64,000 nt of DNA from Winogradskyella sp. PC-19 (GTDB lineage Bacteria > Bacteroidota > Bacteroidia > Flavobacteriales > Flavobacteriaceae): the NCBI RefSeq assembly GCF_002163855.1, contig NZ_CP019332.1, positions 1,157,145 to 1,221,144 on the forward strand. Reading direction: 5' to 3'. Numbering within the stretch: position 1 is the stretch's first letter; each line of letters opens with the position of its first letter. The position numbers and the translations under genes are program-made. Under the pieces are notes generated by a model. The model saw only the letters and a list, made by a program, of their open reading frames with translations. It made no database searches and had not been told where the DNA came from. Positions 55,232-62,646 of this stretch are shown here, piece by piece.

Positions 55232-55966
55232 ATGAACAATTTATTACTTGCAATCGCTGACGTAAGCAAAATAGCTACGGACGATTATGTTGGTTTTACA
55301 TTCTTTGTTGGATGTATGGCAATGATGGCGGCTTCGGCCTTTTTCTTTTTATCAATGAATAGTTTTGATAGAAAATGGAGAACTTCAATCCTAGTTTCTG
55401 GTCTAATTACATTTATCGCTGCAGTACATTATTGGTACATGAGAGATTATTGGGCTTCTAACATGGAATCTCCAACGTTTTTCAGATATGTTGATTGGGT
55501 GTTAACAGTACCGTTAATGTGTGTTGAATTTTACCTTATTCTAAAAGTTGCAGGAGCTAAAAAATCTCTAATGTGGCGTTTAATCTTTTTATCTGTAGTA
55601 ATGCTTGTCACAGGATATTTAGGAGAAGCAGTGTACAGAGATAGTGCTTGGTTATGGGGATTAATTTCTGGTATAGCATATTTTGTAATTGTTTACGACA
55701 TTTGGTTTGGAGAAGCAAAAAAATTGGCTTTAAAAGCTGGTGGCGCAGTATTAAAAGCACACAAAACACTATGTTGGTTTGTATTAGTAGGCTGGGCAAT
55801 TTATCCTATTGGATATATGGCAGGTACTCCAGGTTGGTACGAAAGTATGTTTGGAGGTTTAGCTATGGATGTTATCTATAACATTGGTGATGCGGTAAAC
55901 AAAATAGGCTTTGGTTTAGTAGTTTATGGAGCAGCAGTTGCTTCTCAAGCTACATCTGAAGCTTAG
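55232..55966 (+). CDS. Proteorhodopsin, green-tuned light-driven proton pump
   Basis: The 244 residues form seven helices in the inner membrane. The proton-pump set is present: acceptor Asp88, Thr92 and donor Glu99 in RYVDWVLTVPLMCVEF (the DTE pattern), with His66 in AVHYWYMRDYW as partner of the acceptor. The Schiff-base lysine is Lys224 in GDAVNKIGFG. Position 96, equal to the spectral tuning residue 105 of the reference protein, is Met, which gives green absorption in this family. A terminator follows. With blh next door, only carotenoid genes, not seen here, are needed for holoprotein. Confidence 0.97.
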   Translation: MNNLLLAIADVSKIATDDYVGFTFFVGCMAMMAASAFFFLSMNSFDRKWRTSILVSGLITFIAAVHYWYMRDYWASNMESPTFFRYVDWVLTVPLMCVEFYLILKVAGAKKSLMWRLIFLSVVMLVTGYLGEAVYRDSAWLWGLISGIAYFVIVYDIWFGEAKKLALKAGGAVLKAHKTLCWFVLVGWAIYPIGYMAGTPGWYESMFGGLAMDVIYNIGDAVNKIGFGLVVYGAAVASQATSEA

Positions 55967-55997
55967 TTTAGATTTTATTAGTTAGTAAATTCTATTC

Positions 55998-56025
55998 AAG
56001 ACCGCCTTTTTAGGCGGTCTTTTTG
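55998..56025 (+). terminator. Intrinsic terminator of the proteorhodopsin gene
   Basis: AAGACCGCCT (55998-56007) pairs with AGGCGGTCTT (56012-56021) around a TTTT loop and is followed by T's. It is GC-rich for this genome and lies 31 bp after the stop. Confidence 0.92.
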
Positions 56026-56072
56026 TTTTTATTACAATCTGAAAGTCATATTTTTATGACTAAATCATAAAA

Positions 56073-56621
56073 ATGAAATCATTAGAATTAGAATTAGAAA
56101 AGTTAAAATATCCAATTGGAGAATTTATAACTCCTGATAACATAACAAAGTCACAAATTAATACTTGGATTTCTGATATTGAAGTATTTCCAAATTCTAT
56201 TGAATCTGAAACAATAAACCTCAGCGAAGCAGAATTAAATTACAATTATAGACCAGAAGGCTGGACCATAAAGCAAGTTGTTCATCATTGTGCAGATAGT
56301 CATATAAACAGTCTTATACGATTTAAATTGGCATTAACGGAGGATGCTCCAACAATAAGACCTTACTACGAAGACCGCTGGGCAAAACTAATTGATTATA
56401 ATCATGATATAAATTCATCTTTACAAATTTTGAAAGGTGTTCATGCAAAACTTGGAATACTATTAAGAAGTTTTTCTGATGAAAATTTAAAAAGAAATTT
56501 TATTCATCCAGAACATGGCAAAAGTTTTACACTAGCAGAAACTATTGGCACCTATGCTTGGCATAGCAATCATCATCTTGCTCATATTAAACAAGCTCTA
56601 AAATACAAAGGGCAGTTTTAA
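56073..56621 (+). CDS. DinB/YfiT-like putative metal-dependent hydrolase or thiol transferase
   Basis: The 182-residue protein has the DinB four-helix layout of the YfiT/BstA branch. The opening LKYPIGEFITPDNITK is typical. The metal-binding histidines are visible in VVHHCADSHINS (near 70-81) and in AWHSNHHLAHIKQA near the C terminus. Relatives in Bacillus act as bacillithiol S-transferases, but the native thiol or substrate here is unknown. It lies between the rhodopsin terminator and the convergent argS, with 3 bp between the stops. Confidence 0.88.
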   Translation: MKSLELELEKLKYPIGEFITPDNITKSQINTWISDIEVFPNSIESETINLSEAELNYNYRPEGWTIKQVVHHCADSHINSLIRFKLALTEDAPTIRPYYEDRWAKLIDYNHDINSSLQILKGVHAKLGILLRSFSDENLKRNFIHPEHGKSFTLAETIGTYAWHSNHHLAHIKQALKYKGQF

Positions 56622-56624
56622 AAA

Positions 56625-58397
56625 CTACATACGCTCAGGAACATCAATCCCAAGTACATTGAATGCATTTCTAATAGTCAGACCTACTTTTCTTGAAAGG
56701 CTTACTCTAAACGCTTTTTCATTATCAGTATCAGCACCAAGAATAGATACATTTTGATAGAAAGAGTTAAAGTCTTTTACTAAGTCATAAGTATAGTTAG
56801 CAATTAAAGCTGGACTGTGTTGCAAAGCAGCATTCTGTATAACTATTGGAAACTGCTCAAGTTGCTTCAGTAATTGCTTTTCTTTCTCATGCAAAGATAG
56901 TTTTCTAGTATCAAAATCAGAGTTTGAAGACTTTCTTAATATAGACTGTATTCTTGCATAAGTATACTGTATAAACGGACCTGTATTTCCCTGAAAGTCT
57001 ATAGACTCTTTAGGGTCAAACAGAATTCGTTTCTTTGGGTCAACTTTTAATATGTAATACTTTAAGGCACCCAAACCGATTGTCTTGTAGAGCTCTTTCT
57101 TTTCTGTTTCAGAGTAATCTTCTAGTTTACCCAACTCTTTCGAAATCTCTTCGGCAGTAGTTGCCATTTCTTCTATTAAATCATCAGCATCGACTACGGT
57201 TCCTTCTCTACTCTTCATTTTACCGCTTGGTAAATCTACCATTCCATAGCTTAAATGAAATAGGTTTTTTGCCCAGCCAAAGCCTAGTTTCTTGAGTATC
57301 AAAAACAGAACTTTAAAATGATAGTCTTGTTCATTTCCTACAGTATAAACCATACCACCTACATCAGGGTAATCTTTAATACGTTGTATTGCAGTACCAA
57401 TATCCTGAGTCATGTAAACTGCGGTACCATCAGATCGTAATACGATTTTTCTGTCTAATCCATCGTCTGTTAAGTCACACCAAACCGAACCATCTTCGTC
57501 TTTTTCAAAAACACCTGTTTTCAAACCTTCAGCAATAAACTCTTTACCTAAAAGATAGGTTTGGCTTTCGTAATAATATTCATCAAAGTCTACACCAATA
57601 TTTTTATAAGTAACTTCAAAACCATCATAAACCCATTGGTTCATTTTTTTCCATAGCGTTACAACTTCTTCGTCACCAGCTTCCCATTTACGAAGCATTT
57701 CTTGAGCTTCTAACAAAATTGGTGCATTTTTTTTAGCATCATCTTCAGACTGACCTTCTGAGACTAATTCTGCAATTTCTTTCTTGTATTCTTTATCAAA
57801 CTTTACATAATAATTACCAACAAGCTTGTCACCTTTTAAACCAGTGGATTCAGGTGTTTCTCCATCTCCAAAACGTTTCCAAGCCAACATACTTTTACAA
57901 ATATGTATACCTCTATCGTTAATAATTTGTGTCTTGTATACTTTTTTACCTGAGGCTTTTAAAATTTCGGCAACACTGTATCCCAAAAGCACATTTCTTA
58001 CATGACCAAGATGAAGTGGTTTATTGGTATTTGGTGAAGAATATTCTACCATTACCGCTTTATCCTCTTTTTTATTGACATTACCAAAAGTCTCATCTTC
58101 AGTTATCCCTCGAAAAAAATCAAGATAATATTTGTCACTTATTTCGACATTCAAAAATCCTTTAACAACGTTAAAAGCTTTTACTAGTTCTACATTATCA
58201 ACTAAGTATTGACCAACTTTTTCGCCAATTACAACAGGATTGCCTTTGACTACACGTAGCATCGGAAAAACCACAACAGTAATATCTCCTGCAAACTCTT
58301 TTCGAGTAGCCTGAAATTCTACTGTAGATAAATCGGCTTTAAACAATGACTTTATTGCCGCTTTTACATGTATTTCTAGTGTATTTTGAAGACTCAT
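56625..58397 (-). CDS. argS: Arginyl-tRNA synthetase
   Basis: It charges tRNA-Arg with arginine. The 590 residues have an N-terminal tRNA D-loop binding domain (about 1-95). The HIGH-type motif follows in SSPNTNKPLHLGHVRNVLL, then INDRGIHICKSMLAW and the KMSKS-equivalent GKMKSREGTVV. The C-terminal DALR anticodon domain starts near 475 and ends FNVLGIDVPERM. Length and order are normal. Confidence 0.97.
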   Translation of the reverse strand: MSLQNTLEIHVKAAIKSLFKADLSTVEFQATRKEFAGDITVVVFPMLRVVKGNPVVIGEKVGQYLVDNVELVKAFNVVKGFLNVEISDKYYLDFFRGITEDETFGNVNKKEDKAVMVEYSSPNTNKPLHLGHVRNVLLGYSVAEILKASGKKVYKTQIINDRGIHICKSMLAWKRFGDGETPESTGLKGDKLVGNYYVKFDKEYKKEIAELVSEGQSEDDAKKNAPILLEAQEMLRKWEAGDEEVVTLWKKMNQWVYDGFEVTYKNIGVDFDEYYYESQTYLLGKEFIAEGLKTGVFEKDEDGSVWCDLTDDGLDRKIVLRSDGTAVYMTQDIGTAIQRIKDYPDVGGMVYTVGNEQDYHFKVLFLILKKLGFGWAKNLFHLSYGMVDLPSGKMKSREGTVVDADDLIEEMATTAEEISKELGKLEDYSETEKKELYKTIGLGALKYYILKVDPKKRILFDPKESIDFQGNTGPFIQYTYARIQSILRKSSNSDFDTRKLSLHEKEKQLLKQLEQFPIVIQNAALQHSPALIANYTYDLVKDFNSFYQNVSILGADTDNEKAFRVSLSRKVGLTIRNAFNVLGIDVPERM

Positions 58398-58874
58398 TTG
58401 TATATAAAATTAATTCTTACCTATTGTAATCATAAACAACCGCAAAGATATATCTTTTATTAAATTATATAGGCAAGTAATAGCGATCTAAAATTTATAA
58501 CCAATTATCTCATAAAACTTACCAATCATAGAATTGACTTCAACGAATGCTTATTACCGAATAAGATGTAAACCACTAGTAATCAATATAATAATAAAAA
58601 AGTGCATTTCATCGATGAAAGTGTAGTTCTGCCAATAATTTTACCTTTAGTCGATTGGTCTATTTTTTTGAAATTTTCAACAGACACTTCGTCTGATTTT
58701 TTGGTTTTAAATCTTAAAAATTAGTAAATTAAGTAGCATTTAGTGATTTTTGGTCAGCTATTAATTGAAGGTCTGAAGTATTAAAAAATACCTAAGACAT
58801 TATATACCTTTCCTATCCCTCTCAGAAAGTTGGCCAAAACACAATATAAATCTGTGCTCTATAGTCACTGCTTT
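58398..58874. other. Long intergenic region between argS and the histidine kinase gene
   Basis: This 477 bp gap holds no convincing gene. It contains the argS -7 element and a perfect 14-bp palindrome TTTCATCGATGAAA at 58607-58620. A small hairpin CAGAC-ACTTC-GTCTG at 58681-58695 is followed by T's. Promoters for both divergent genes must lie here. The palindrome may be an operator; the hairpin could end a short plus-strand RNA, but no matching promoter is seen. Confidence 0.5.
58443..58476 (-). promoter_or_regulatory. Predicted argS promoter with both -7 and -33 elements
   Basis: On the minus strand TATCTTTG (58443-58450) matches TAnnTTTG. A TTG at 58474-58476 lies 23 bp upstream of it, inside the 17-23 bp range reported for Flavobacterium promoters. 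The start codon is 45 bp downstream. Confidence 0.55.
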
Positions 58875-60920
58875 ATGAAGCAATTTATTTTATACGCCAT
58901 CTGCCTGTTCACTGCACTAAGCTTTGCTCAAAACGCAAAGATAGACAGTCTGACTGTACGTCTGGCCTATCAAAACCAAGACTCCACAAAAATGGAGACT
59001 TCGCTTCTACTTATCAAAGAATTATATGATGTCAAAGACTACAGCAAAGCATTACTTTATATCGACCAAACTACTGAGATATCAAAAACCCTCAATTATA
59101 ACAAAGCTCTTGCAGAGTCTAATTACATAAAAGCTCTTATAAATAATGCACAAGGTGAGCAATCCAATGCTGTCGCTAATTTTGAAATCGCTAGAGATTA
59201 TTTTAGTACTTTAAAAGATACTCTAGGTATTGCCAAAGTGAATAATAATCTTGGTGTTATAGAGATAAAAAGAGGTAATTATAAAAAAGGACTTCAGAAC
59301 TCTTTGTCAGCAATTTCAATTTTTGAGGAAAAGGATTTAAAAGACGACTTAAGCAAAGCTTATAATAACCTTGCCGATGCTTATTACAATACTAATAAAC
59401 TAGATAAAGCATTACAATACAATAAAAAAGCATTAAGTGTTAGAGAAGAGCTTGACGATTTGGAAGGGATGAAAAATTCCTTGAAAAATTTAGGATTGTT
59501 ATACGCCTTAAAAGAAGACCATAGACGTTCTATTGACAGCTACGAGCGTATGCTTACATTACTGGACCCGAAAAAGGATAAAGCCATAAAGAGCGAAGTA
59601 TCTACAAGCTTAGGTAAATCTTATTTATCAATTGACGATAAAGATAAGGCTGCAGAATATTTAAGAGAAGGTCTTGCTTTCAGTAGAAGACAGAAAGACG
59701 ATCTCGGTATCTTAAGATCATTAAATGCTTTTGGTGAGCTAAACATCAAAAACAAAAGATTAAAACTTTCAGAAAACCAATTATTTGAAGCATTTAAACT
59801 AGCTAAGAAATTAGAAAATAATAATGAGTTGCTTTACAACCTAAGACTAAATAAAGAATTAGACTCAACTAGAGGGTTTTACGAAGACGCTTTTAATTGG
59901 CAAAACCAATATTACCAGTTAAAAAGAAAACTAGACAAAGCTAAAGCTGATAGTTTACCTAGTGAATTTGAAACAACTGAAGAACCAGAGATAATAACTC
60001 CGCCTTTAATACAAAAAGAGGAAATAAATAAACCTGAAAACTCTGATATAACAGCAACGAAACCTGATAAAAAAGATATTCTCTTAGTATATGGGTTAAT
60101 AGCTGGCTTAGTTTTTATGACGGCTTTACTAATATTCAGTTACTTAAAAGGCTCAAAAGACAGTAAAGAGAAAAAGGAGTTCTCTAAAGAGAATAAAAAA
60201 CTAATCACTAAAAATGCTCAACTTGAAGAAGTTAATCAAGTAAAAGACAAGTTGTTTTCGATAGTATCACATGACTTAAAAGATTCTATATCTTCTATCA
60301 AAGCATTTTTGGATTTACTAAAAGATGGAGGAATTAGCAAGGAAGAGTTTAATGACCTCATCCCTGAACTTAGCGAAAATGCAAACAACGCATCTTCACT
60401 TCTATTCAATTTATTAAACTGGTCTAAGTCACAAATGCAAAACCTGCAACCAAAACCAGAACTTTTTAATATTCAAGAAGTCTTTCAAATAAAAATGTCG
60501 TTAATAGAAAAAAAGGTGAACGACAAAGGCATTATACTTATAGACGAATCTCGTCGTGAATTTGTTTATGCTGATCGAAGTATGCTAGAGATTGTAATCC
60601 AGAATTTAATTACCAATGCTGTTAAGTTTACTGGTAAAGGTGATGTTATTACTGTATCAAATCAAGATTATAACGGAAAGGTCTTAATTTGCGTAGAAGA
60701 CACTGGAATTGGAATATCAGAAGACAACCAGAAAAAACTCTTCAATGCAAAAAAGAATTTTACGACTATTGGTACTGAAAATGAAAAAGGTACAGGATTA
60801 GGATTGACGATTTGCAAAGATTTAGTAGAACTTAACGACGGTCGTATTTGGGTTGAAAGTACTCCAAACATAGGAAGTAAATTCTTTATTGAGTTACCAA
60901 AAGCGGCACTTTCTGAATAA
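58875..60920 (+). CDS. TPR-containing sensor histidine kinase
   Basis: I place the start at the ATG at 58875, because it opens a good signal peptide (MKQFILYAICLFTALSFAQ); a TTG 45 bases upstream would bury it. The 681 residues are an exported TPR array of about six to seven units (about 35-330), a linker, a membrane helix at about 402-424 and a short coiled coil. The kinase core follows. His466 is in SIVSHDLKDSISS, the N-box is LITNAVKFTG, and the G-boxes are VEDTGIGIS and GTGLGLTI. No response regulator gene is adjacent. It probably senses an envelope signal through its TPR region. Confidence 0.92.
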   Translation: MKQFILYAICLFTALSFAQNAKIDSLTVRLAYQNQDSTKMETSLLLIKELYDVKDYSKALLYIDQTTEISKTLNYNKALAESNYIKALINNAQGEQSNAVANFEIARDYFSTLKDTLGIAKVNNNLGVIEIKRGNYKKGLQNSLSAISIFEEKDLKDDLSKAYNNLADAYYNTNKLDKALQYNKKALSVREELDDLEGMKNSLKNLGLLYALKEDHRRSIDSYERMLTLLDPKKDKAIKSEVSTSLGKSYLSIDDKDKAAEYLREGLAFSRRQKDDLGILRSLNAFGELNIKNKRLKLSENQLFEAFKLAKKLENNNELLYNLRLNKELDSTRGFYEDAFNWQNQYYQLKRKLDKAKADSLPSEFETTEEPEIITPPLIQKEEINKPENSDITATKPDKKDILLVYGLIAGLVFMTALLIFSYLKGSKDSKEKKEFSKENKKLITKNAQLEEVNQVKDKLFSIVSHDLKDSISSIKAFLDLLKDGGISKEEFNDLIPELSENANNASSLLFNLLNWSKSQMQNLQPKPELFNIQEVFQIKMSLIEKKVNDKGIILIDESRREFVYADRSMLEIVIQNLITNAVKFTGKGDVITVSNQDYNGKVLICVEDTGIGISEDNQKKLFNAKKNFTTIGTENEKGTGLGLTICKDLVELNDGRIWVESTPNIGSKFFIELPKAALSE

Positions 60921-60960
60921 ATTCTCTGTATATTTAAGGCTAACTAAATCAAGCCTTAAA

Positions 60961-61605
60961 ATGAAAAAAATTACTATTCTTTTAGTTGTAGCTACATTAT
61001 GTTTTTCTTGTAAGGATAAATCAGAATACAATCGTGAAGCATCAAAAATCACAGATAATAACTATTTAGATGAATTATATGCGGTAATGCAAGGTTCATA
61101 CAATTCTGAAATACAGTCTCAAGTAGATTCTACTTACTATAATATTTCATTGCACATGTACTCAATCTGGGAAGGTAAAGGGCACTATCTTTATGTTGAG
61201 CAAGCTTTAAATAGTATGCAAAGTAAGCCATACAGACAACGTATCTATAAACTAAATAAACTTACTGACAGCACCTATACTTCAGAGATATACAACTTAC
61301 CGACTGCCGATTCGATATGGATAGGAAAATGGAAAACGCCAAAAGCGTTTGACGTTATTACTCCAAAAGATATTAGCATAAAATCTGGATGTGAAGTTGT
61401 TTTAAAACGTATAAGTAAAAATCACTACCAAGGAAAAACAGGAGATACTACTTGCATAAGCACAATGCGAGGTGCATCATTTGCTAGAAGCGAAGTCGAA
61501 ATTTTAGAAGATAAAATTATTTCCTGGGATCGTGGATTTGACGCAAAAGGGAATTACGTTTGGGGTGCCGAAAAAGCAGGCTATATTTTTAATAAGCTAG
61601 ATTAA
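60961..61605 (+). CDS. CpcT/CpeT-like lipoprotein
   Basis: The 214-residue protein starts at the ATG at 60961, which gives a lipoprotein signal (MKKITILLVVATLCFSC, Cys17). An upstream TTG start inside the kinase gene would spoil it. The body matches the CpcT/CpeT fold: YAVMQGSYNSEIQSQVDSTY, LYVEQALNSMQSKPYRQRIY, GCEVVLKRISKNHYQGKTG, ASFARSEVEI and ISWDRGFDAKGN. In cyanobacteria these proteins attach bilins to phycobiliproteins. Here there are none, so the role is unknown. It overlaps the convergent ctlX gene by 4 bp. Confidence 0.85.
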   Translation: MKKITILLVVATLCFSCKDKSEYNREASKITDNNYLDELYAVMQGSYNSEIQSQVDSTYYNISLHMYSIWEGKGHYLYVEQALNSMQSKPYRQRIYKLNKLTDSTYTSEIYNLPTADSIWIGKWKTPKAFDVITPKDISIKSGCEVVLKRISKNHYQGKTGDTTCISTMRGASFARSEVEILEDKIISWDRGFDAKGNYVWGAEKAGYIFNKLD

Positions 61606-62534
61606 ACTTTTGGCAAAAACACTTCTGCCATCATGCAACGTGCGCTACCACCACCACAAGTTTCAATAGTTTCAAGAGAACTCGATATAATTGGACAATG
61701 CTTTTCAATTGCTGCAATCTGTTGTTTAGTCAAGCTATTACATGCTGCTTGACTCATTATCAAGTAACGCTGATTATCTTTTCCTCTAAGTTGCAACATA
61801 TTTCCTGCAAATTGATGCATCTGAGTTTCAGTAATGGATATAATTTCTTTTCCGTCTTGTTTTAGGTTTTTGACAATATTTTTACGCTCTTTTTTATCAT
61901 CAATAGTATCCAAACAAATCACTGCAAAGTTTTCTGCTAAACACATCATAACATTGGTATGATAAATCGCTAAACGTTTACCATCAACTGTTTGATTGGC
62001 TGTAAACACAACAGGCGTATACTCAAAATCTTCGCAAAATTCTATAAACAAATCTTCATCAGCTCTAGGCGATAAGGCACAATATGCTTTACTATTAACA
62101 CGGTCTAAGAGTAAACTCCCAGTACCTTCTAAAAAGACACCTTCATCTTCTGCCGATGTGTAATCGATAATATTCTCGATTTTAAAGCCTTCTTTTTCAA
62201 GACGAATAAAAACTTCATCACGTCTTTCTTTACGTCTATTTTCTGCAAACATTGGATAAATTGCAATATCCCCATTACCATGAAAGCTGACCCAATTATT
62301 TGGAAAAACAGAATCTGGCGTATCCATCAATTCATCATCAATTTCTACAATTACATTAATACCAACAGCTCTTAACTTTTCTACAAATACATCAAACTCT
62401 TCTTGAGCTTTACTGTTTATTTCAGCGTTTTTGATGTCTAAGTCTTCTTGAAAGTAATTATTGACGGCCGTTTCTTCGTTCATCCTAAAATTAACTGGAC
62501 GAATCATTAATATAGTATCAGTAGTTTGTTGCAT
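61602..62534 (-). CDS. ctlX: CtlX-type citrulline/arginine hydrolase (amidinotransferase superfamily)
   Basis: The 310-residue protein belongs to the guanidino-modifying superfamily of arginine deiminases. Catalytic features are visible: DSVFPNNWVSFHG near 72, EGTGSLLLDR with the acidic residue, AIYHTNVMMC with the His, and Cys300 in GGGSARCMMAE near the C terminus. I recognise it as CtlX type, a family annotated in citrulline use; arginine or dimethylarginine hydrolysis is the alternative. I use the ATG at 62534, because a further TTG at 62558 falls inside the -7 promoter element. Confidence 0.88.
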   Translation of the reverse strand: MQQTTDTILMIRPVNFRMNEETAVNNYFQEDLDIKNAEINSKAQEEFDVFVEKLRAVGINVIVEIDDELMDTPDSVFPNNWVSFHGNGDIAIYPMFAENRRKERRDEVFIRLEKEGFKIENIIDYTSAEDEGVFLEGTGSLLLDRVNSKAYCALSPRADEDLFIEFCEDFEYTPVVFTANQTVDGKRLAIYHTNVMMCLAENFAVICLDTIDDKKERKNIVKNLKQDGKEIISITETQMHQFAGNMLQLRGKDNQRYLIMSQAACNSLTKQQIAAIEKHCPIISSSLETIETCGGGSARCMMAEVFLPKV

Positions 62535-62555
62535 ATTACAATTTATAAAGTGATG

Positions 62556-62563
62556 CAAAATTA
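62556..62563 (-). promoter_or_regulatory. Predicted -7 promoter element of ctlX
   Basis: The minus strand reads TAATTTTG, an exact TAnnTTTG match, 21 bp upstream of the ATG at 62534. It overlaps a possible TTG start and so argues against that start. Confidence 0.48.
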
Positions 62564-62620
62564 GTCATTTTTACAATCTGAATTTTAAGCAAGGAAAAGT
62601 TTTTCTGCTCTAAATTGCCT

Positions 62621-62628
62621 AAGTTTGA
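62621..62628 (+). promoter_or_regulatory. Predicted -7 promoter element of the M14 peptidase gene
   Basis: TAAGTTTG matches TAnnTTTG and ends 18 bp before the ATG at 62647. Confidence 0.45.
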
Positions 62629-62646
62629 AAATCAAGAATATACACC

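Noticed and set aside
58681-58702. Small hairpin with T-tail as a true terminator
   Set aside because: The stem is only 5 bp and no plus-strand gene or promoter precedes it, so it is kept only as a note on the gap.
58830-58874. TTG start of the histidine kinase at 58830
   Set aside because: It would add a polar stretch before a clear signal peptide that begins at the ATG at 58875.
60889-60960. TTG start of the CpcT-like gene inside the kinase gene
   Set aside because: It would hide the lipoprotein signal that begins at the ATG at 60961.
62535-62558. TTG start of ctlX at 62558
   Set aside because: It lies in the TAATTTTG promoter element. The ATG at 62534 leads directly into the conserved TDTILMIRPVNF start.
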